From contig NZ_JAAGNI010000295.1 in assembly GCF_010550605.1 (NCBI RefSeq), positions 37,693 to 101,692 of the forward strand: 64,000 nucleotides of DNA, read 5' to 3'. The DNA comes from Streptomyces sp. SID9727. Lineage in GTDB: Bacteria > Actinomycetota > Actinomycetes > Streptomycetales > Streptomycetaceae. Under the pieces are notes generated by a model, which ran no database searches, was not told where the DNA came from, and was given only the letters and a program-made list of their open reading frames with translations. The translations under genes were made by a program, and so were the position numbers. Shown piece after piece: positions 52,721 to 61,828 of the stretch (its first letter is position 1; every line of letters starts with the position of its first letter).

Positions 52721-53938
52721 TCACGACCGGAGGATCACCTGCCGGAGTTCGGCTGTGCACATCATGTAGCCGTCCGGGGTCGGCAGCTGCTCCAGGTAGT
52801 GGCCGAGGTCCGCCCCCAGCGCGAACACCCTCACCGGGGTGCCCGCGGCGCGCGCCGACTCCACCACCCTCCTCATGCCGTCGATGACGGCCGGGTGCCG
52901 GGTCTGATAGGACCCGGCCACCAGGTGGTTGCCCCGGTCCGCCGCGAGGTAGAACTGCACCAGGTCCTTCGTGCCGACGAAGAGTTCGCTGGCACCCGAG
53001 GCACAGATCGCCGCGGTGGCGTGCACCGCCGCGGGCGTCTCGATGAACGCGGACACCGGCACGCCGGCCGGCAGTTCCAGGTGCCTGATCAGCGTGGCGA
53101 ACTCCTCCGCGTCGTTGACGAAGGGAACCGAGAGGTGCACCCGGCCCGCCTCGTCACCGAGCCGCTCGCGCAGGGATCCGAGCACCGCGTGCAGCGCATC
53201 CCGGTACGCCTTCGACCCCAGCAGCCAGCGGGCGCCGTGCAGGCCCAGCTCGGGGTTCGGTTCGACCGCGACCCGGGCCAGTTCGGTGACCCGGGCAGCG
53301 TGGTCCGAGCGGAGGTCCAGCAACCGCAGGACGAGCCGCTGCCCGGGCAGGAGAGCCTCGACGAACCCGCACAGCCGGTCCGCGACGGCCCGCCCGTACG
53401 CCGTGACGTCGGCCGGGCTGCCGCTCACCGAGTCGAGTGGACGCAGGCCCGCCGCGAGGCAGAGGAACTCCTCCCGGATGAAGAAGGAGTCGACCCGCTT
53501 CGCGTCCGGTCCGCACGCGTTGATCGTGGCGATGTCCTGCAGGTCCGCGATGACCGCGCAGGCCGAGCCCAGAGCGGCCAGTGACGGTTCCCCCGCTGCC
53601 GGGCGCGCAGCCCGGGAGACCGTGTCGGACTCGACGATGATCGACTGGCTCTCCAGATGCAGTGTCACCTCGCCGGTGACGCCCGCCAGATCGCTCTCGT
53701 CGACTCGGAGCACGGGTATACCCCTGCCGCGGCAGATGGACTGCATGTGCCCGGTCAGTCCGCCCGCGCCGCAGACGACCGCACGTGCGGCCACCATCGC
53801 GTCGTAAAGGCTCGCTTCGAGGGAACTGGCGACGAGGATGGACCCCTGAAGCGGGTTCCTTGTGCGGTTACAAGTGCCTTGCAGCACCTTCTCGGTTCCG
53901 TCGCTCAACAGGAACCCTTGAATTCGTCGCCCGCTCAA
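52721..53938 (-). CDS. PEP-utilising-enzyme-like protein lacking the ATP-grasp domain
   Basis: 405 residues. Residues ~1-105 match the swivelling phosphohistidine domain (GGLTGHMQSICRGRGIPVL; His64 is the expected phosphorylated residue). Residues ~130-405 match the C-terminal PEP-binding TIM barrel of PEP synthase, PPDK and PTS enzyme I (EEFLCLAAGL, NPELGLHGARWLL, AFIETPAAV, FVGTKDLVQFYLAADRGN). The usual Cys-Gly-Glu near the end appears as Leu-Gly-Ala (VFALGADLG), so catalysis may be lost or altered. There is no N-terminal ATP-grasp or EI domain. 16 bp from the FAD protein gene upstream, so the pair is likely an operon. Function unknown. Confidence 0.75.
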   Translation of the reverse strand: MSGRRIQGFLLSDGTEKVLQGTCNRTRNPLQGSILVASSLEASLYDAMVAARAVVCGAGGLTGHMQSICRGRGIPVLRVDESDLAGVTGEVTLHLESQSIIVESDTVSRAARPAAGEPSLAALGSACAVIADLQDIATINACGPDAKRVDSFFIREEFLCLAAGLRPLDSVSGSPADVTAYGRAVADRLCGFVEALLPGQRLVLRLLDLRSDHAARVTELARVAVEPNPELGLHGARWLLGSKAYRDALHAVLGSLRERLGDEAGRVHLSVPFVNDAEEFATLIRHLELPAGVPVSAFIETPAAVHATAAICASGASELFVGTKDLVQFYLAADRGNHLVAGSYQTRHPAVIDGMRRVVESARAAGTPVRVFALGADLGHYLEQLPTPDGYMMCTAELRQVILRS

Positions 53939-53953
53939 CTGGTCCTCCGCGTC

Positions 53954-55807
53954 CTAGGAGTTCGCTATCCCGAGTTGTCTGCGCAGTTGCTTCGGCGTCA
54001 CTGAGATGTCGGTGAGCCGTTCAACGGCTGCCCGGTTGACGACAGCCCTCATCAGGCGGACGCGCCGGGACGCGTCCATCGAAAAGTCCGGCAGTTCTCC
54101 CGCAGCCCGGATGCAGGCATCCAGACGGGAATCGTTGATTTCTCGATCACTTCGGGTACGTGTGGCCAGCCTCCTTACTTCCAGAGTCACAGCTTCCTCG
54201 AATTCGACCCGCTCCACTTCCTTGATATTGCTGGAACGGGCATAGTATGTGGCCAAGCTCTCGGCCAGGACGTCTCCGTCCGTTTCCAGTGTCTCGATGA
54301 CATGCGCGGCAACCGCGATCGAGTGGTTCTTGATGGCCGCGAGATTGAAGGTGAACGCACCGGTCCGGCCGTTCCGGACGATCTCGTCGCCCTCTCTCAG
54401 CACACCGACCGCGAAGAGGGGGCCGACCGCCTCCCCGCCGGGGCCGAGCAGAGCCCCCCGTCCGTCGACCTCCAGGCCGCGCCCGGTGCGCCTGTGAGGG
54501 ACCGCCATGCCCCGGCGCAGAAGGTTCTTCCACAGCGGCTGTCCGACCCTGCCGTAGTCCGACTCCCTGCTGAAGTTGGAAATCACCAGGTCGGTCTCGA
54601 TGGAGCGCGTCCCGTCTCCGGCGTCGACGGAGACGGCCAGCCGCCCGGACTCCGTCGGTTTGATCGCGGCGACCTTGCCGACCACCAGTCGCACCGTCCC
54701 GTCCGCCGGGCGCATGGCGCGCTCGATGACCTCCATCGTGTACTCCACCGCACCCACCCGGAAGGCTGCGATCGCGGTACCGAACTCGTCGAGCAGCCCC
54801 CGCAGTTCTGCGGAGGGAATCAACTCGATGGCCTTCGGCAGATGCGGCTCCCACGCCTTGGCCACCCGTTCCGCGACCACGGTCGGATGGATGCCGGGGT
54901 GCTCGCGGACGACGGTCGAGCACGCGGCCTCCCACGCGCTCCGGACCCGGGCCAGGAACTCCTGACGATCGAGGTACGGCTCCAGCAGTGTCTTCGGGCA
55001 GGGCAGCCGCACCACCTCGTGTTCATGGTCGGCGGGGTAGGTACGGAACACCGTCCCGGTCCTGGAGACCAGATGGATCTTCCCCGTGTGGCCCTGGCGC
55101 AGCAGCAGGCCCGCCGAGTCGTACGCGCTCAGCACGGATCCGACGATCGCGACGGTCGCCCCGGGCGGGAGTTCCATCAGCTTCCGGACGCCGGCCTCGG
55201 AGTAGGGGTTGCGCACGAAGGACTCGTGATCGAGCACGTCCGCGGCGTACGACGGCTCCCTGAGCTCCAGGCCGGTCGCGAGGACGACGCGGTCCGCGAA
55301 GAGCACCGTCGCCTCCCGGCTCTGCTCCCCTCGGGAACCCTCGTCCGCACTGCGCGGGACAAGATGACGCACTGTCACATCGACGCCGCCCGATCGGACT
55401 TCCATATCGACGGCCTCGCCGTCCGCCTCGACGAGCGCGACGCCGGGACAGGCTTCCCGCCTGGCCTCGGCCAGGCGGTCGGTCAGGTAGTCCTGGAAGA
55501 TCCGCCGGGGTGCCGGTCCCTCCTCGGTGAACGTCGTCCCGGCCCAGGGATCGGGCCAGTCCCCGCGGTCCGCCTCGGAGTTGGCCCAGCGGACGAAGTC
55601 GTGGACGTCCTCCCGGAAGGCAGACATCCGACCCGCCTGGATGTTGAACACATGGCCCCAGGGGTTGCCGTCCCGGTGGTAGGCGACACCCGCGCACCGG
55701 TAGTCGGAACGCCGCTCGAGCAGGACGATTTCCAGCGGGCTGCGCGCGAAACGGAGTAACCGCATAGCGGTGGCGGCGCCGGCCAGGCCCGATCCGACAA
55801 TGAGCAC
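53954..55807 (-). CDS. FAD/NAD(P)-binding protein, TTA-containing
   Basis: About 617 residues from a GTG at 55807. FAD loop VLIVGSGLAGAATAMRLL at the very start; YRCAGVAYH, WGHVFNIQAGRMSAFREDV and a second nucleotide-binding motif VAIVGSVLSAYDSA (~230-245) place it in the FAD-NAD(P)-binding family that includes amine and hydroxylating enzymes. Leu17 is TTA (55757-55759). No good ATG or Shine-Dalgarno fits: GGGGAGG lies about 25-30 nt upstream of the GTG and an in-frame ATG is only at 55987. The true start is therefore uncertain. Forms a probable operon with the PEP-utiliser-like gene. Confidence 0.75.
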   Translation of the reverse strand: MLIVGSGLAGAATAMRLLRFARSPLEIVLLERRSDYRCAGVAYHRDGNPWGHVFNIQAGRMSAFREDVHDFVRWANSEADRGDWPDPWAGTTFTEEGPAPRRIFQDYLTDRLAEARREACPGVALVEADGEAVDMEVRSGGVDVTVRHLVPRSADEGSRGEQSREATVLFADRVVLATGLELREPSYAADVLDHESFVRNPYSEAGVRKLMELPPGATVAIVGSVLSAYDSAGLLLRQGHTGKIHLVSRTGTVFRTYPADHEHEVVRLPCPKTLLEPYLDRQEFLARVRSAWEAACSTVVREHPGIHPTVVAERVAKAWEPHLPKAIELIPSAELRGLLDEFGTAIAAFRVGAVEYTMEVIERAMRPADGTVRLVVGKVAAIKPTESGRLAVSVDAGDGTRSIETDLVISNFSRESDYGRVGQPLWKNLLRRGMAVPHRRTGRGLEVDGRGALLGPGGEAVGPLFAVGVLREGDEIVRNGRTGAFTFNLAAIKNHSIAVAAHVIETLETDGDVLAESLATYYARSSNIKEVERVEFEEAVTLEVRRLATRTRSDREINDSRLDACIRAAGELPDFSMDASRRVRLMRAVVNRAAVERLTDISVTPKQLRRQLGIANS

Positions 55808-56396
55808 TCTTGGGCATGAAGCTAAACGAAGTATGGTGAACCTCCCCGAAGAGGATGGGACTGCGGCTCTGCCGACCCATACCGGCCTCGGGCTTTCGCG
55901 AAGCGGGCTGTCCGGCAGTCGGGCAGAGGAGCAGAGAGTGCCTTGACCGGCAAGAACGGGACCTGACGAGGTCCTTGTTCCCCCCATGGCGCGAGGGCGC
56001 TTCCCGGGTGAAGTACTCTATCGAGCCCACCCGCCTTTCGTATGAGGACGTTTATCGGTCCAGTGCCGGGTTTCGGGGGCGCTGGGCCGGTCCGTGTCAA
56101 CTCCGCGGTGGATCAAGCACAGTGGCGATGTCTCCCGCTGCCCCCGTCCCGGCCGGCAGCTCGGCGTCGAGACCCGAGGAGCGGGACGGCCGTCCCGGTC
56201 TCCTGCCGGAAGCCGTCTGCCCGACCCTCGGTGTCACGGTCCAGCCGGTCGGAGGCACCCCTTCGGCCACAAGCTCTCCAGGTCCGGGCGTCCATGGCTC
56301 GGGCCCCGGGCGTCGGCGGACGCGGATGCGCCGGGCCGCCCCCGGAACCGCGTACGGGCCACCCGCCTGCCCCGCCGCGAGGCAGGGCAGGCGGAC
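55808..56396. other. Intergenic region
   Basis: About 590 bp with no gene I can support. It carries the GGGGAGG ribosome-binding-like sequence for the minus-strand FAD gene near 55845-55851, and a possible 5' extension of that gene. Open frames here are short or have poor codon bias. Confidence 0.4.
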
Positions 56397-56424
56397 GGCG
56401 CCCCGGAAGCGGTTCCGGGGCGCC
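56397..56424. terminator. Terminator after the GNAT gene
   Basis: 12-bp perfect inverted repeat GGCGCCCCGGAA with a GCGG loop, 10 bp past the minus-strand GNAT stop. Confidence 0.8.
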
Positions 56425-56433
56425 ACAGGAGGG

Positions 56434-56943
56434 TCAGACGCCGAACGCGGCGGGGTACTGGATGGTGCCCGTCGGGGTCGGGAGGGTGTCGTCCAGGACC
56501 ATGGCCATCATGGCCTCGTCCGGGACGTCGAAGGGGGCCCGGATACCGAAGCCGGAGGCCGGCGTGAAGCCGAACCGGGGGTAGTACGCGGCGTGGCCCA
56601 GGACCAGGACGAGGTTCTCCCCCCTTGCTCGGGCGGCGGCCAGTGCCGCGCGGATGGCCGCCGAGCCGGCACCGGAGCGCTGGGCCGAGGGCAGGACCGC
56701 GCACGGAGCCAGGGCGAGGGCGGGTTCGCCGTCGACGTGGCAGCGGGTCAGCAGCGCGAGCGCCACCGGGGTGTTGTCGGGACCTGTCGCGACCAGGGAG
56801 AGGCCGTCGATCCATGCCTTCGGGTCGGCGCGCAGGGCCTCGACGATGTCGGCTTCCTGGGGGGTCGGGAAGGCCGCCAGGTTGATCTCGCGGATGGCGG
56901 GGATGTCGTCGGGCGTCTCGGGACGGGTGGTCCAGGTGGTCAT
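56434..56943 (-). CDS. GNAT family N-acetyltransferase
   Basis: 169 residues: MTTWTTRPETPDDIPAIREI start, LAPCAVLPSAQRSGAGSAAIRAAL (acetyl-CoA loop) and VLVLGHAAYYPRFGFTPASGFGI, the signature of the YhbS-like predicted acetyltransferases. ATG at 56943. It is 60 bp downstream of rsgA on the same strand and probably co-transcribed. Confidence 0.9.
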   Translation of the reverse strand: MTTWTTRPETPDDIPAIREINLAAFPTPQEADIVEALRADPKAWIDGLSLVATGPDNTPVALALLTRCHVDGEPALALAPCAVLPSAQRSGAGSAAIRAALAAARARGENLVLVLGHAAYYPRFGFTPASGFGIRAPFDVPDEAMMAMVLDDTLPTPTGTIQYPAAFGV

Positions 56944-57002
56944 GGTCGTTCCGTTCTCGGAGGAGAGTGGGGCGGGGCCGGCGGCGGTGCGGTGGTCGTG
57001 GC

Positions 57003-58091
57003 TCACCGTTGGCGGTCCCGGAACCGGTAGGTCGCGCGCAGATGCTGTGTGATGTCCTTCTTGGCGGCCTCGCGGCCGGCCCGCAGACGGGCGTCGGTGC
57101 GCGAGGCCGCGTAGGCGTTCTCCCTCAGCAGCCGGTGGTAGCTGTCCAGCCGTCGCCGGGGGATCTCCCCGGTCTCGACGGCGGCCAGCACCGCGCAGCC
57201 CGGCTCGCTGCCGTGCCCGCAGTCGGTGAACCGGCATTGCCGCGCGAGGAGTTCGATCTCAGCGAAGGTCTGCTCAAGCCCCGTCTGAGCATCGTGCAGA
57301 CCGATCGCCCGCAGACCGGGGGTGTCCAGCAGAACCCCGCCGTTCGGCAGCGGGACCAACTCCCGCCACGCGGTGGTGTGCCGGCCCTTCCCGTCCGCGT
57401 CGCGCACGGCGCCGGTCGCCAGCCGCTCCTCGCCGAGGAGTCGGTTCCCCAGAGTGGATTTGCCCGCCCCGGACGGGCCGAGCAGCACGATGGTGCCGTT
57501 CACGACGGCCGTCAGAGTGTCCAGGCCCTCCCCGGTCACGGCGCTGGTGACGAGCACGTCCGCGCCGGGTGCGACCTCGGCCACCTCGGCCGCGGCCTGC
57601 TGCGGGTCGGGGCACCGGTCGGCCTTGGTGAGCACGACGACCGGCTGGGCGCCGCTCTCCCAGGCCAGGGCGAGCATGCGTTCCGTCCTGCCGTGCTTCC
57701 GCGGCACGGCCAGCGACACCGCCACCACGACGGTGTCGACGTTCGCGGCCAGGACCTGCCCCTGGGAGGTACGCGAAGCGGTGGACCGCACGAGCGAGGT
57801 GCGCCGCTCCAGAACCGAATGCAGCACCGGTCCGCGACTCGTGGTGGCGGGAGACAGGGCGGCCCAGTCACCCGTGGTGGGCGGTACCTGCCGCCCACCG
57901 CCGGGGACCTCCGCATGCAGGATTCCGGCGTCGGTCACCGCTTCGCACGAGCCGTGTTCGGCGCGCACGACGCGGGCCGGGGCCAGTCCGGCCTCGCGAT
58001 AGGAGGAGAAGGCGTGATCCCACGCCTCGTCCCAGCCGTAATCCACGAGGGAGTACGGACGGGCATGATGGTGATGCGAGAATTGAGACAA
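57003..58091 (-). CDS. rsgA: Ribosome small-subunit-dependent GTPase A
   Basis: 362 residues. Circularly permuted GTPase: NVDTVVVAVSLAVPRKHGRTERML, VVLTKADRC (G4), then IVLLGPSGAGKSTLGNRLL (G1) and VLLDTPGLRAIGL (G3). The C-terminal zinc-binding motif is CRFTDCGHGSEPGC. RsgA checks the maturing 30S subunit. The start is TTG (58091), giving a MSQFSHHHH N-terminus, with a weak ribosome site. A small upstream ORF and a hairpin lie in its leader. Confidence 0.92.
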   Translation of the reverse strand: MSQFSHHHHARPYSLVDYGWDEAWDHAFSSYREAGLAPARVVRAEHGSCEAVTDAGILHAEVPGGGRQVPPTTGDWAALSPATTSRGPVLHSVLERRTSLVRSTASRTSQGQVLAANVDTVVVAVSLAVPRKHGRTERMLALAWESGAQPVVVLTKADRCPDPQQAAAEVAEVAPGADVLVTSAVTGEGLDTLTAVVNGTIVLLGPSGAGKSTLGNRLLGEERLATGAVRDADGKGRHTTAWRELVPLPNGGVLLDTPGLRAIGLHDAQTGLEQTFAEIELLARQCRFTDCGHGSEPGCAVLAAVETGEIPRRRLDSYHRLLRENAYAASRTDARLRAGREAAKKDITQHLRATYRFRDRQR

Positions 58092-58139
58092 CGTAAAGAC
58101 CCTTGAACGAGGGCCCCGTGGAGGAGCGTGAAGCTCAGG

Positions 58140-58211
58140 TCAGACCGGGGCCCGGGACGTGAGGATGGTCCGGAGGGCGCTGCGTGCGGCAGCCGTCTCT
58201 ACGGCAGTCAT
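58140..58211 (-). CDS. Possible 23-residue leader peptide upstream of rsgA
   Basis: Short frame MTAVETAAARSALRTILTSR-APV with a strong GGGAGGTGAG ribosome site 5 nt before its ATG, better than that of rsgA itself. It ends 48 bp before the TTG of rsgA. The gap holds a GC-rich hairpin (GGGCCCCG/CGGGGCCC arms near 58112-58155, overlapping the end of the small ORF). Suggests translational or attenuation control; the peptide has not been shown to exist. Confidence 0.4.
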   Translation of the reverse strand: MTAVETAAARSALRTILTSRAPV

Positions 58212-58638
58212 CAATCTCACCTCCCACTTCGTCCTGCATCGACCCAGTTGTCTCTGCGGCATGCACCATAACACGGTTCAGACGAACCGGAGTGCCTCCG
58301 CTCACGGGTCCGCACGGCCTCGGCCCTGCTCCCGCGCTCGACGATTTCCGGGATCGTCAAGATCGGGGAGGCGCGCACCGGAGTCGTTCGAGTGGTTCCG
58401 CCCCCGACCGCGGAGGCGCGGCCGCCCGTGCGGCGCGGCTGCTTCGGGCCCCCGGAAGCGGCGCCGTACGCGGCGACCGCCCCCGACGCCGGACAGGCGC
58501 GGTTTCGCGCGTCCATAGAGTTGTGGCGAGGAGGGAGAGACAGGGCGGACGCCCAGCCGGTTCGCGCGCTGCCTCCTTCATCTCACGGCCGCCAGTAGGG
58601 ACGTGGCGCCGGTCGTCCACCGAATCGGGAGTTCGTAC
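58212..58638. other. Divergent intergenic region
   Basis: 427 bp between rsgA leader (-) and the PLP decarboxylase (+), with no supportable gene. A TATGGT -10-like element on the minus strand (GTGTTATGGTGCATG) near 58268-58274 could be the rsgA promoter. Confidence 0.4.
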
Positions 58639-59889
58639 GTGACGCCTCAGTGCTCCGACACGCGTCAGACCGCCGCGCAGCGCCGGGCGGGCGCCCGGGC
58701 CAGAGCCGGTGGACACACCCGGCCCGAGCCATCCGCGCTGCGTGCCGCGCTCGCCGCCGCGTCCGAGGACACCCTGGTGTACGACCTGGACGGCATCGGG
58801 CGGCAATACGCCGCCGTCCGCGCCGAACTGCCGGGCGTGCACGTACGGTTCGCGATGAAGGCGTGTCCGGTGGACGAAGTGCTCGGCCATCTCGCCCGGC
58901 TCGGGTCCGGCTTCGACGCGGCCGGCCCGCAGGAGATCGCGCAGGCGCTCCGCACCGGAGCGCGGCCCGGGCTGATCCACTACGGCAACACCGTCAAGTC
59001 CGACCGCGACATCGCCGAGGCGTACCGGCTGGGCGTAAGCGACTTCGCCACCGACAGCCGCGAGGACGTGGCGGCGATCGCGCGGCACGCGCCCGGGGCG
59101 CGGGTCTTCTGCCGGGTCTCCACCACGGGGAGCGGTGCGCTGTGGGGGCTCAGCCACAAGTTCGGCTGCTCGCCCGAGGACGCCCTGCGCGTGCTCGGAG
59201 CGGCCCGGGCCGCCGGCCTTGTGCCGTCCGGGCTGTCGGTGCACGTCGGCTCCCAGCAGATGACGGCGGAGGCGTGGGGTGAGGCGATCGAGACGCTGAC
59301 CGCCCTGGTGACCGCGCTCAACCGGACCGGCATCGTGCCGGACCGGATCAACCTCGGCGGGGGGCTGCCGGCGCTCGGCGTGCTCGACCGGTACGGACGG
59401 CCGCTGGAACCTCCGATGGACAAGATCTTCCGGGTGATCCGCGACGGCATGGAACGGCTGAGCGCCGTCAACGCGGGGCCCCTGCGCTTCCTGCTGGAAC
59501 CCGGCCGGCACCTGGTCGCGGACCACGGCGCGATCCGGGCCCACGTCGCCCGGCTCACCTCCCGTCAACGGCTCGACGGCACCCGCGAGGACTGGCTCTT
59601 CCTCAGCTGCGGGAAGTTCAACGGCCTCTACGAGATGGACCAGTTGCGGTACCGGCTGGAGTTCCCCTCCCATTCCGACGGCCGGTTCGTCGAGGCCCTG
59701 GTGGCCGGACCGACCTGCGACAGCGACGACGCGTACGCGCGGGAGGGCGGCCCGGTCCGCGTTCCGCGCGCGGTTGCCTCCGGCGACCCGGTCTGGGTCC
59801 ACTCCTGCGGCGCGTACGCCACCGCCTACACCACCCGGGGCTTCAACGGCTTCGCGCCCCTGCCCTACACCTGTGTCGGTGGCGCATGA
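58639..59889 (+). CDS. Fold-III PLP-dependent decarboxylase (ornithine/diaminopimelate type)
   Basis: 416 residues. PLP Lys in VRFAMKACP (~75), glycine-rich phosphate site NLGGGLP, conserved HVGSQQ, FLLEPGRHLVADHG (phosphate/substrate region) and substrate Cys in GPTCDSDDAYA; terminal TTRGFNGFAPL. It decarboxylates a basic amino acid such as ornithine, arginine or diaminopimelate. GTG at 58639 has GGGAG 8 nt upstream; a GTG at 58603 would add 12 residues. The stop overlaps the GNAT start by 4 bp. Confidence 0.9.
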   Translation: MTPQCSDTRQTAAQRRAGARARAGGHTRPEPSALRAALAAASEDTLVYDLDGIGRQYAAVRAELPGVHVRFAMKACPVDEVLGHLARLGSGFDAAGPQEIAQALRTGARPGLIHYGNTVKSDRDIAEAYRLGVSDFATDSREDVAAIARHAPGARVFCRVSTTGSGALWGLSHKFGCSPEDALRVLGAARAAGLVPSGLSVHVGSQQMTAEAWGEAIETLTALVTALNRTGIVPDRINLGGGLPALGVLDRYGRPLEPPMDKIFRVIRDGMERLSAVNAGPLRFLLEPGRHLVADHGAIRAHVARLTSRQRLDGTREDWLFLSCGKFNGLYEMDQLRYRLEFPSHSDGRFVEALVAGPTCDSDDAYAREGGPVRVPRAVASGDPVWVHSCGAYATAYTTRGFNGFAPLPYTCVGGA

Positions 59890-60392
59890 CGGATTCGGGG
59901 AAGATCCGCCCGCTCCGGGAAGAGGACTGGGACGAGGTGGTCGCCCTGGAGCGACGCGCCTATGCGGCAAGCGGTCTGTCCGAGGGCGAGGAGGCGCTGC
60001 GGTCCCGGCACCGCGCATCGCCGTCCACGTGCTTCGCGCTGGAGTACGAGGGCGCTCTCGCCGGCTACCTGCTCGCCCTGCCGTACCCGCTCGGCAGCTG
60101 CCCGGACCTGAGCCTGCTCGAACAGGCGGGGCCGGCGGCGACCAACCTGCACGCACACGACCTGGTGATCGCCGAGTGGGCGCGCGGCCGGGGCCTGGCC
60201 TCCCGGATGCTACGGCACCTGGAGGCCGCCGGGCGCGCGAGCGGATACCGGACCCTCTCCCTGGTGGCCGTGCACGGCACAGAGGAGAAGTGGGCCGCGC
60301 TGGGCTACCGCGCCCGGCCCGGGACCCCGCTGCCAGCGAGCTACGGCCCGAACGCGGTCCCCATGGCGCGGAGGCTGGACGAGCCAAGCTGA
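59886..60392 (+). CDS. GNAT family N-acetyltransferase
   Basis: 168 residues with LREEDWDEVVALERRAYAASG and the acetyl-CoA site VIAEWARGRGLASRMLRHL, and a C-terminal GTEEKWAALGYRAR typical of the family. ATG overlaps the decarboxylase stop (4 bp), so the acetylation of a decarboxylation product is plausible. Convergent with the glutamine-synthetase-like gene, 7 bp apart. Confidence 0.9.
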   Translation: MTDSGKIRPLREEDWDEVVALERRAYAASGLSEGEEALRSRHRASPSTCFALEYEGALAGYLLALPYPLGSCPDLSLLEQAGPAATNLHAHDLVIAEWARGRGLASRMLRHLEAAGRASGYRTLSLVAVHGTEEKWAALGYRARPGTPLPASYGPNAVPMARRLDEPS

Positions 60393-60399
60393 CGCCCTG

Positions 60400-61740
60400 T
60401 CAGTACCGCCAGCGCGTCGCCTCGATCACCTCCGCGTCCGAGAGTCCGGCGAACAGCTCCGCCTCCGCCCGCCGCACCGCCAGCACCGCCTCGTACAGCT
60501 CGCGTCCGAGTGCCTGTCGCAGCAGCGCGGACTTCTCGAACGCGTCGGCCGCCTCGGACAGGCTGACCGGGAGGCGCTCGGCGGAGGCGGCCACGGCCGG
60601 GTCGCCCCGGGTCTCGGGCGGAAGCGGCAGTCCGGCGTCGAGGCCGGCGAGGCCGGCGGCCAGCACACCGCCCACCGCGAGATACGGGTTGGCGGCGGCG
60701 TCGAAGCACTTGAACTCGGCGTTCGCCTGCCCGGCGGCGGAGCCCGTGACCAGGCGCAGCGCCGCCTCGCGGTTCTCCAGCCCCCAGCACCGGTACGCCC
60801 CGGCGAAGTGCGCCGGGACCAGGCGCAGATAGGAGGCGACGCCCGGCGCGCCGAGGGCGAGCAGCGCGGGCAGTTGCGCCAGCGCGCCCGAGAGGAAGTG
60901 CTCCGCCTCGGGGTGCAGCCCGTGCGGCCCCGAGCCGCCGTGGCCGAGGTTGCGGCCCTCCCGCCAGAGGCTGAGGTGGAGGTGGCCGCCGTTGCCGAGC
61001 GCGCCCTCGGTGAAGACGGGGGCGTACGAGACGCGCAGGCCGTGCCGGGCGGAGACGGCCCGGATGGTGTGGCGGATCAGCATCGTCGTGTCGGCCGCCC
61101 CGAGCGGATCGTCGGCGGCCACGGAGACCTCGAACTGCCCGGCGGCGTACTCGGGGTGGAGCTGCGCCACGGCGAGCCCCTGCGCGGTGAGGGCGCGCAG
61201 CACGTCCCGGAGGTAGTCGGAGTGCTCGATGAAGCGGGTCATGCCGTACCCCGGCCCGGTCGTCGCCGGATCGCCGGCGGCGTCGGCCACCGTCCACTCG
61301 ACCTCGATCCCGGCGCGCACGGACAGTCCGCGCCGCTCCACGGCCTCCGCGGCCCGGCGGGCGAAGCCGCGCTGACAGCCGGCGTACGGGGCGCCGTCCT
61401 GCGTGTGGCGATCGGCCGGGGCCCAGGCCCAGCCGGGCTGGGCCGCGAGGGGGGTGAGTCGGTCGAGATCCGGGACGAGGCGCAGGTCGCCCACCGCGCC
61501 CGTACTGGAGGGGGCGGAGGTGAAGGAGTCGTCCACCAGGGCGACGTCGAAGCAGGGCGGGGCACCGACTCCGAACTCGGCGGCGTGCACCAGCTGGCCC
61601 AGGGGCACCGACTTCACCCGGGTGAGCCCGGCGTTGTCGACCCAGCCGAACACCACCCCGTCGATTCCGTCGGTGGCGAGCTGGGCTTCGGCCGCCCGGG
61701 CCTGGGCGGCCCGATCGGCCCCGGAACGCGTGATGATCAT
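60400..61740 (-). CDS. Glutamine synthetase-like gamma-glutamyl ligase
   Basis: 446 residues. Type I/III GS-like: VVFGWVDNAGLTRVKSVPL at the N-terminus, GIEVEWTV (metal-binding Glu), QLHPEYAAGQFEVSVA, YAPVFTEGALGNGGHLHLSL (His/Glu metal site), and the C-terminal NPYLAVGGVLAAG with ATRWRY. The divergence from GlnA suggests a gamma-glutamyl amine (polyamine-type) ligase. The adjacent amino-acid decarboxylase would give such an amine (inference). Confidence 0.88.
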   Translation of the reverse strand: MIITRSGADRAAQARAAEAQLATDGIDGVVFGWVDNAGLTRVKSVPLGQLVHAAEFGVGAPPCFDVALVDDSFTSAPSSTGAVGDLRLVPDLDRLTPLAAQPGWAWAPADRHTQDGAPYAGCQRGFARRAAEAVERRGLSVRAGIEVEWTVADAAGDPATTGPGYGMTRFIEHSDYLRDVLRALTAQGLAVAQLHPEYAAGQFEVSVAADDPLGAADTTMLIRHTIRAVSARHGLRVSYAPVFTEGALGNGGHLHLSLWREGRNLGHGGSGPHGLHPEAEHFLSGALAQLPALLALGAPGVASYLRLVPAHFAGAYRCWGLENREAALRLVTGSAAGQANAEFKCFDAAANPYLAVGGVLAAGLAGLDAGLPLPPETRGDPAVAASAERLPVSLSEAADAFEKSALLRQALGRELYEAVLAVRRAEAELFAGLSDAEVIEATRWRY

Positions 61741-61828
61741 GAGCCCATGCTGTCGTCCGCGGTGGACGGTGCGCCACGCTACGGCAGGCAGTTCACTCGT
61801 CCGTGGAGGCCCCGCAGGACACGCTGAC

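Noticed and set aside
53786..53938. Internal start for the PEP-utiliser-like gene at MVAARAVV
   Set aside because: The residues before it match the start of the swivelling domain, so the longer form is better.
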